DNA from: Spirochaetales bacterium
Lineage (GTDB): Bacteria; Spirochaetota; Spirochaetia; Sphaerochaetales; Sphaerochaetaceae
DNA length: 20,196 bases
Assembly: GCA_028723145.1 (NCBI GenBank)
Contig: JAQYFM010000118.1
Span: 1 to 20,196, forward strand
Direction: 5' to 3'
Shown here: piece after piece, positions 16,140 to 20,196 of the stretch
Numbering within the stretch: position 1 is the first letter of the stretch
How the letters are laid out: every line of letters starts with the position of its first letter
The notes under the pieces: generated by a model
Databases searched by the model: none
What the model was told of the DNA's origin: nothing
What the model saw: only the letters and a program-made list of their open reading frames with translations
Translations under genes and position numbers: made by a program

Positions 16140-17867
16140 TTATTCAAATATGCCAAAATACATATCAAGGCACCTTTCTTTATTTAATGCTTTCCAAGTA
16201 TTAGATAGTTTATAAATTGCATCATCCTTATTTTGAGGACTGTAATAAAGTGAGTAAAAGCCAGCAAATGAAATATCATCAAAAAGCTTCATTGCACACT
16301 CCGCACTCTCTTGATCTGAAATATAGTAGTACATTTGTCCTCTAGCCGCTCTAAAACCACTTCCTTTTTCTTTATTAACTAAAACTATTACATCAACTTT
16401 TAATTTTTCAACCTTGTAACTACCAGCTGTAATTACTGATATAGGCTTCCAAGTTAATGAATATTTAATTAATTCTTTTGTAAGGATTAATGATTCATTC
16501 TTACGGGTAATCATTCCTGCATTAATGCCAGGTGAATCTAATATAAGATGTAGATAATCGATAAAAGGCATCATGCTAAAAGATGGACAATTGCTAAATA
16601 TGTTATCATTTTCATCGAAGATACAAGGTAGAATGTGATTACTATTATCTTCAATTAGTAGGTATGAAGATGAATGATAATCACTCATATCTGAAGTATC
16701 GGTTGGTACAAAACAATTTTGTGCGCAATTAATTATTTTTGAAAGTGCATTAACTAAAATATATCCATTGTTACTACACTCTTTATAGTTAACAAATGCT
16801 GCAAAAAAATTATCAAGAGCTTTATCTTTATCAAACTTTATAGGAAAGCAATAATCTCTATAGAATGTACTATCAATTGCTTCAAGATTGATAAATGGAT
16901 ATTTTGATTCACTAATTAATCCACTTTCCACTTCCTTTACATTCACATTTACTAATTCATTATTTTTTGAAATGTAGACATTTTCATCTTCTTTAATTAA
17001 TAAGTCCTTAGAGACATAGCGATATTTCTTATCGCTATTTGGAAAGGTAACATCAAGATATACATAATGATTTTTATTAAAATACAAAGCTAAGGATGAA
17101 AAAATTATAAACCTATTTGTTTCCTTAGTTATTTCCTTTAACTTATATATAAAAGCATAATATGGACCATAGAAACAAGAATAGCTATATGGTAACTTAA
17201 CGTTAATATCACTATGCAAAAGAAATGAAAAAGAAAAGGAAATATCAAATAGCGCTTCTTCATTTGGTGGTACATAATCAAAAAACAATTCATCCCAAAT
17301 ACATGATCTTAATTTCTCTATCTCCCATAAATCTAATTTATATTCGATAAATACTTCCTTTTTGCCTTCTTTCTTATAAAGCTTTAGCTTTCGTTCACTT
17401 TCAATAAATATTACTTTCTCTATCTCTTCATCACCTTCAGTTAATGAAATTGTGAAAGTCTTAAACTTTTCTGTTCTGTTTTTATTATCAAAAGCAATTA
17501 AATAGGGCTTTTGTAATAACTTTCTTAGCGCATCAGATGCAACATTTAATTTTTGATTATCTTTAACCTCTCCTGATAATACTCTTTTACTTCCATCAGA
17601 AAAGGTAAGGCAAAGCATCCATATTCCATTTTTATAATCGGCATTTGAAAAAGCTTCGTATGAAAAAGAATTAAAGTATTTGAAAAGTTCATAAACTATT
17701 GAAAAACGAATAAATAATTCTTCCTTTCTTGTCTCTTCAACTCTACTAGAAGTAGTTAAAATTTGTACAAATCCACTTCTATTTACTTTTATCTTTTCAG
17801 AAATTGTATATCCATTGTCACCACCTTTATTTATGGTGACATCTGTTTCTAATGAGATAATATTCAT
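16140..17867 (-). CDS. Large protein with SseB-like C-terminal region
   Basis: 575 residues, not recognised as a whole. No signal peptide or membrane helix, so probably cytoplasmic; rich in Phe, Tyr, Ser and Lys. An N-terminal block (about 20-120) carries GIWMLCLTFSDGSKRVLSGEV, a middle block (180-300) has several beta-rich segments, and about 350-470 fits the SseB N-terminal domain: a helix, then HILPCIFDENDNI, a conserved-type SMMPFIDYLHLIL helix, and GINAGMITRKNESLILTKELI. SseB-domain proteins have no settled biochemical function outside the Salmonella namesake. The last about 100 residues include KVDVIVLVNKEKGSG, which only faintly recalls a macro domain. The start overlaps the GNAT stop by ATGA, making it the last gene of the bcp-yaaA operon. 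Confidence 0.8.
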   Translation of the reverse strand: MNIISLETDVTINKGGDNGYTISEKIKVNRSGFVQILTTSSRVEETRKEELFIRFSIVYELFKYFNSFSYEAFSNADYKNGIWMLCLTFSDGSKRVLSGEVKDNQKLNVASDALRKLLQKPYLIAFDNKNRTEKFKTFTISLTEGDEEIEKVIFIESERKLKLYKKEGKKEVFIEYKLDLWEIEKLRSCIWDELFFDYVPPNEEALFDISFSFSFLLHSDINVKLPYSYSCFYGPYYAFIYKLKEITKETNRFIIFSSLALYFNKNHYVYLDVTFPNSDKKYRYVSKDLLIKEDENVYISKNNELVNVNVKEVESGLISESKYPFINLEAIDSTFYRDYCFPIKFDKDKALDNFFAAFVNYKECSNNGYILVNALSKIINCAQNCFVPTDTSDMSDYHSSSYLLIEDNSNHILPCIFDENDNIFSNCPSFSMMPFIDYLHLILDSPGINAGMITRKNESLILTKELIKYSLTWKPISVITAGSYKVEKLKVDVIVLVNKEKGSGFRAARGQMYYYISDQESAECAMKLFDDISFAGFYSLYYSPQNKDDAIYKLSNTWKALNKERCLDMYFGIFE

Positions 17868-18271
17868 TTAATATTTAAATTTCTAATTAAGGCACCTGTA
17901 CCATCACTCATTTCGGAAAAACCATTCTTTTGATAAAATGGTAAAACCTTTTTATCTTCTAGCATTACCTCGATATAGAGAAAGTCTTTATATTTTTCTT
18001 TAACGATATTTAACATTGTTGAAGCAATATTCATCTTTTGATGACTTGGTTTTACCAAAACATAGTTTATATATGCCATCATTGATGTATCATCTAAGAC
18101 ACGAATAAGGCCAACTAATTCATCCCCATCCCAAGCAGTAATTACGGTAGAGGAATTAAGAAGAGCTTTAAATAAGCGATCAGGGAAACGACCTGATAAC
18201 CAATTTATTGATAAAAATAACTCTTCAACTTGCGTTTTAGTAAATATCTTTTCTTCAGTATATGTAATCAT
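17864..18271 (-). CDS. GNAT-family N-acetyltransferase
   Basis: A 135-residue single-domain acetyltransferase that should use acetyl-CoA to acetylate a small molecule or protein amine. The GNAT order is visible: strand VITAWDGDELVGLIRVL, strand YINYVLVKPSHQKMNIASTML (acetyl-CoA loop motif A), and the C-terminal LPFYQKNGFSEM typical of motif B. In motif A the usual Q/RxxGxG/A reads QKMNIA, with Asn where Gly is normal, so cofactor binding may be altered. The substrate cannot be predicted. It overlaps yaaA and the 575-residue gene by 4 bp each (ATGA), with AGAGGA as ribosome-binding site. Confidence 0.88.
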   Translation of the reverse strand: MITYTEEKIFTKTQVEELFLSINWLSGRFPDRLFKALLNSSTVITAWDGDELVGLIRVLDDTSMMAYINYVLVKPSHQKMNIASTMLNIVKEKYKDFLYIEVMLEDKKVLPFYQKNGFSEMSDGTGALIRNLNIK

Positions 18272-19014
18272 TTTTTCCTCTCAAAAAACAGTTCATTCTC
18301 TGTTGTTAAATCAGAACGGAAAGAAAAATTTAATCTATCAAAGTTTTTTAATTCTTCCAAAGTCTCAATTTTATTCTCTGCCATAAAGCGAACCATTTCA
18401 CCTCTTGCCATCTTTGCAAAGGTTGCTTTTGTTACTAGCTTATTATTTACACTTTCAACAAAATTAATATCAATAAATCTATCAGATGAAGAAATAAATG
18501 GCCTTACTGCATCTGAATATTCTTTAGATGCAAGGTTAATAATTATTCCATCTGAAGGATGGATAAGTTTATAAATTTTATCACCCCAAAAATCATAAAG
18601 ATTATTAAATGTTAAAAATTCAAACTTAGCTTGCATCTCTAAGCGATATGGCATTACTCCATCAGATGGTTTTAGTGCTCCAAATAGAGCAGAGAGAATG
18701 TATAAGTTTTCATTGATATAGTTATACATATCACCATCAAAGATACTTGGTGCCATATAGGTATATGCAATACCATCATATGATAAGATTGCGGGACTTT
18801 GAAGATTATTAAGATTAAGACGAGAAAGCTCTAAATAGCTTTTAGATGCAAGTTTATCACTACAAAGCCAAATATCCTTTAGCTCAGGTAGTGATAAACT
18901 CTTTAAAAAATCTAGTATCTTCTTACTTTCATCTATTAATGCAGGTTTTGTTGGCACAATCCAATTTGAGTCCACCACCTTCATCTTCTTAGCAGGAGAA
19001 AGAATTATCTTCAA
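18268..19014 (-). CDS. yaaA: Peroxide-stress protein YaaA (DUF328)
   Basis: 248 residues, slightly shorter than E. coli YaaA (258). It shows the family start MKIILSPAKKM, the central LSYDGIAYTYM and YILSALFGALKPSDGVMPYRLEM, and the late KATFAKMARGEMVRFM. E. coli YaaA lowers damage from peroxide by limiting free intracellular iron and can bind DNA; the enzymatic activity, if any, is not established. The gene starts with TTG, whose last base pairs into the TGA of bcp (TTGA overlap of 4 bp), and GGAG lies 8 nt upstream. Direct coupling to a peroxiredoxin supports a peroxide-defence role here. Confidence 0.95.
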   Translation of the reverse strand: MKIILSPAKKMKVVDSNWIVPTKPALIDESKKILDFLKSLSLPELKDIWLCSDKLASKSYLELSRLNLNNLQSPAILSYDGIAYTYMAPSIFDGDMYNYINENLYILSALFGALKPSDGVMPYRLEMQAKFEFLTFNNLYDFWGDKIYKLIHPSDGIIINLASKEYSDAVRPFISSSDRFIDINFVESVNNKLVTKATFAKMARGEMVRFMAENKIETLEELKNFDRLNFSFRSDLTTENELFFERKK

Positions 19015-19466
19015 GAAAGCTTCTCCAGCATTTTTGTAGCATCTTCAGCAGCTTTTACTTTGTCATTAGCCATTATAATAATGCCATTTTCATCAATAAG
19101 ATAAGTTGTTCTAACTACCCCCATAGATACCTTTCCATAGTTTTTCTTCTCTTTCCAAACATCGTAAGACCCAATTATTTTCTTTTCTGGATCAGAGAGA
19201 ATTGTAAACTTTAAATCATAATTAGTTTCAAACTTCTTATGAGAAGCTACACTATCTTTACTAACACCTACTACTTCAATTCCTTTATCTAAAAAAGATG
19301 GAAGATTACTTGAATATGAACAAGCCTGCTTAGTGCATCCTGGTGTATTATCCTTTGGATAAAAATATAAAATAAACTTCTTACCTTTATACTCACTTAA
19401 TGTGTGTACTACACCATTTTGGTCTTGTGCTTCAAAATCTGGAGCCTTTGTTCCTACTTCTAACAT
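19011..19466 (-). CDS. bcp: Thiol peroxidase of the BCP/PrxQ family
   Basis: Reduces hydrogen peroxide and organic hydroperoxides in the cytoplasm. 151 residues, normal length, with a thioredoxin fold: GTKAPDFEAQDQNG, then FYPKDNTPGCTKQAC with the peroxidatic C44 and the resolving C49 five residues later, the atypical 2-Cys arrangement of PrxQ. Downstream are GVSKDS and SDPEKK, conserved in the family. GAGGTG precedes the ATG. It is the first gene of a four-gene operon (bcp, yaaA, GNAT, SseB-like), each overlapping the next by 4 bp, with a promoter back-to-back with that of the DUF3320-like gene. Confidence 0.97.
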   Translation of the reverse strand: MLEVGTKAPDFEAQDQNGVVHTLSEYKGKKFILYFYPKDNTPGCTKQACSYSSNLPSFLDKGIEVVGVSKDSVASHKKFETNYDLKFTILSDPEKKIIGSYDVWKEKKNYGKVSMGVVRTTYLIDENGIIIMANDKVKAAEDATKMLEKLS

Positions 19467-19486
19467 AAATTACACCTCTTACATTT

Positions 19487-19492
19487 AGTATA
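19487..19492 (-). promoter_or_regulatory. bcp operon -10 box
   Basis: TATACT on the minus strand (19492-19487); the -35 region at 17 bp is T-rich and weak. Predicted start near 19480 leaves a leader of about 14 nt containing GAGGTG. It lies within 45 bp of the divergent -10 at 19529, so the two polymerase footprints overlap. Confidence 0.5.
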
Positions 19493-19505
19493 AAACTTTT
19501 TATCC

Positions 19506-19534
19506 TTAAAAAAAATAATAAACGATACTATAAT
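19506..19534 (+). promoter_or_regulatory. Promoter of DUF3320-like gene, likely leaderless
   Basis: A consensus TATAAT (19529-19534) with TTAAAA (19506-19511) 17 bp upstream. The predicted +1 coincides with the ATG at 19541, and no ribosome-binding site exists between them. Confidence 0.6.
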
Positions 19535-19540
19535 TATCTT

Positions 19541-20095
19541 ATGATTGAAAAAAGAGAATACCTTATTACTCCATTAGAAAAATTAATACTTTCTCCTGAA
19601 GATTTAATATCTCACACATTTGATGAAGAAATAAAAGAAAGAATGATTAAAGTAAATCAAATAGAAGGACCAATATGTGAGCATTTATTATTTAAAAGAG
19701 TATTAAATAGCTTCTCTCTTGAAAAGCTTGGTTCACGATTAGAACCATTATTTATTTCTCTTATTTCAACTCTCTCACTTCCTAATTACTTAGAAGATAA
19801 TGAAAAAATTTATTATCCAAGCAATGTAATACTTTCTTCCTTTTTTCGTCCTTCAAGTGAAAGAGAACGCTATTCATACCAAATTCCAATTTCAGAAGCA
19901 GCTGCAGTAATTGTTTATATTTTAGAGAATTCAAATAAAAGTTTTTATAAGGGAAAACTATTAGATAGCTTTGCTTTTGAACTTAATTATCAAAGGAAAG
20001 GAGCTCAAGTTGTAAAGCTGTTTGAATCGGGTTTAGATTACGCAATTGCTAATAACATGATAAAAGAAAGTGGAAACCACAAAATTTTACTTTAA
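19541..20095 (+). CDS. Free-standing DUF3320-like protein
   Basis: 184 residues, cytoplasmic, no signal or membrane segment. Two tandem copies of a small winged-helix-like unit are visible: VNQIEGPICEHLLFKRVLNSFSLEKLGSRLEPL (about 38-70) and ISEAAAVIVYILENSNKSF followed by LLDSFAFELNYQRKGAQVVKLFESGLDYAIANNMI (about 118-177). The phrase 'xxEGPIxExxLxxRVxxxF..x.GSR' matches what I know of DUF3320, which normally forms the C-terminus of large DUF4011/superfamily 1 helicase-nuclease proteins. Here no helicase is attached or adjacent in the window. It may bind nucleic acid; the role is unknown. It is divergent from bcp and seems to be read from a leaderless mRNA. Confidence 0.75.
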   Translation: MIEKREYLITPLEKLILSPEDLISHTFDEEIKERMIKVNQIEGPICEHLLFKRVLNSFSLEKLGSRLEPLFISLISTLSLPNYLEDNEKIYYPSNVILSSFFRPSSERERYSYQIPISEAAAVIVYILENSNKSFYKGKLLDSFAFELNYQRKGAQVVKLFESGLDYAIANNMIKESGNHKILL

Positions 20096-20170
20096 TATTT
20101 ATTAAAAACTCAATTTTTTTCTTTACAATTGATATTTTTCCGTTGTATCCTTCAGATATATTAATTCTAT

Positions 20171-20175
20171 GGAGG
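20171..20175 (+). promoter_or_regulatory. Ribosome-binding site of the last, truncated gene
   Basis: GGAGG, 7 nt before a GTG at 20183. A TATATT at 20157-20162 could be its -10, though no matching -35 stands out. Confidence 0.5.
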
Positions 20176-20182
20176 ATATAAC

Positions 20183-20196
20183 GTGTTAATTAATCT
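20183..20196 (+). CDS. Start of an unidentified gene cut by the window end
   Basis: GTG followed by three in-frame codons and part of a fourth, placed 7 nt after GGAGG. Too short to identify. Confidence 0.45.

Noticed and set aside
16140..16450. Macro domain at the C-terminus of the 575-residue protein
   Set aside because: Only a short KVDVIVLVNKEKGSG-like stretch resembles it; the remaining length is too short for the fold and the ADP-ribose loops are not evident.

Overview
This is an AT-rich, gene-dense bacterial window that looks like a chromosome segment from a host-associated Spirochaetota (Treponema or Sphaerochaeta-like). I base that on a eukaryotic-type hexokinase of the kind spirochaetes carry, exported beta-barrel-like proteins and a lipoprotein (a two-membrane cell), and the family mix. 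The phylum call is inference. No rRNA, tRNA, CRISPR array or intact mobile element was seen.

Left end, minus strand (1-3257): a UMF1/Atg22-like transporter, an exported protein of unknown function and a hexokinase cut off by the window edge form one operon behind an extended -10 promoter. Plus strand (3351-8720): sbcB (exonuclease I) is followed by a tightly coupled prfA-prmC-rel operon: release factor 1, the methyltransferase that modifies its GGQ glutamine, and a bifunctional (p)ppGpp synthetase/hydrolase. Converging on rel and overlapping it by 4 bp is a family II Mn-dependent pyrophosphatase carrying CBS and DRTGG regulatory domains. Next to it, divergent, is rpiB (ribose-5-phosphate isomerase B) with its own promoter and terminator.

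Middle (10901-14652): between rpiB and the next minus-strand operon lies an internally deleted IS200/IS605 (TnpB-type) relic. It keeps both end hairpins and a folded, omega-RNA-like right end. Its left end has run into the 3' end of a beta-barrel-like gene and added seven residues after the probable C-terminal Phe. The operon it touches encodes a HAD phosphatase-cytidine deaminase fusion, a phospholipase D lipoprotein and two small exported proteins, all packed with overlaps or a 2-bp gap.

Right part (14674-20196): a dihydropyrimidinase/hydantoinase is separated from the fusion gene by a perfect 12-bp hairpin. Upstream of it is a four-gene operon with 4-bp overlaps throughout: bcp peroxiredoxin, yaaA, a GNAT acetyltransferase, and a 575-residue protein with an SseB-like region near its C-terminus. 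Divergent from bcp is a small free-standing DUF3320-like protein, and the window ends at the start codon of another gene.

A thread across the window is translation initiation. Most genes have clear GGAGG/GAGGTG-type sites. Three (sbcB, the hydantoinase and the DUF3320-like gene) have no usable site and a -10-like hexamer 6-7 nt before ATG, as expected of leaderless mRNAs.
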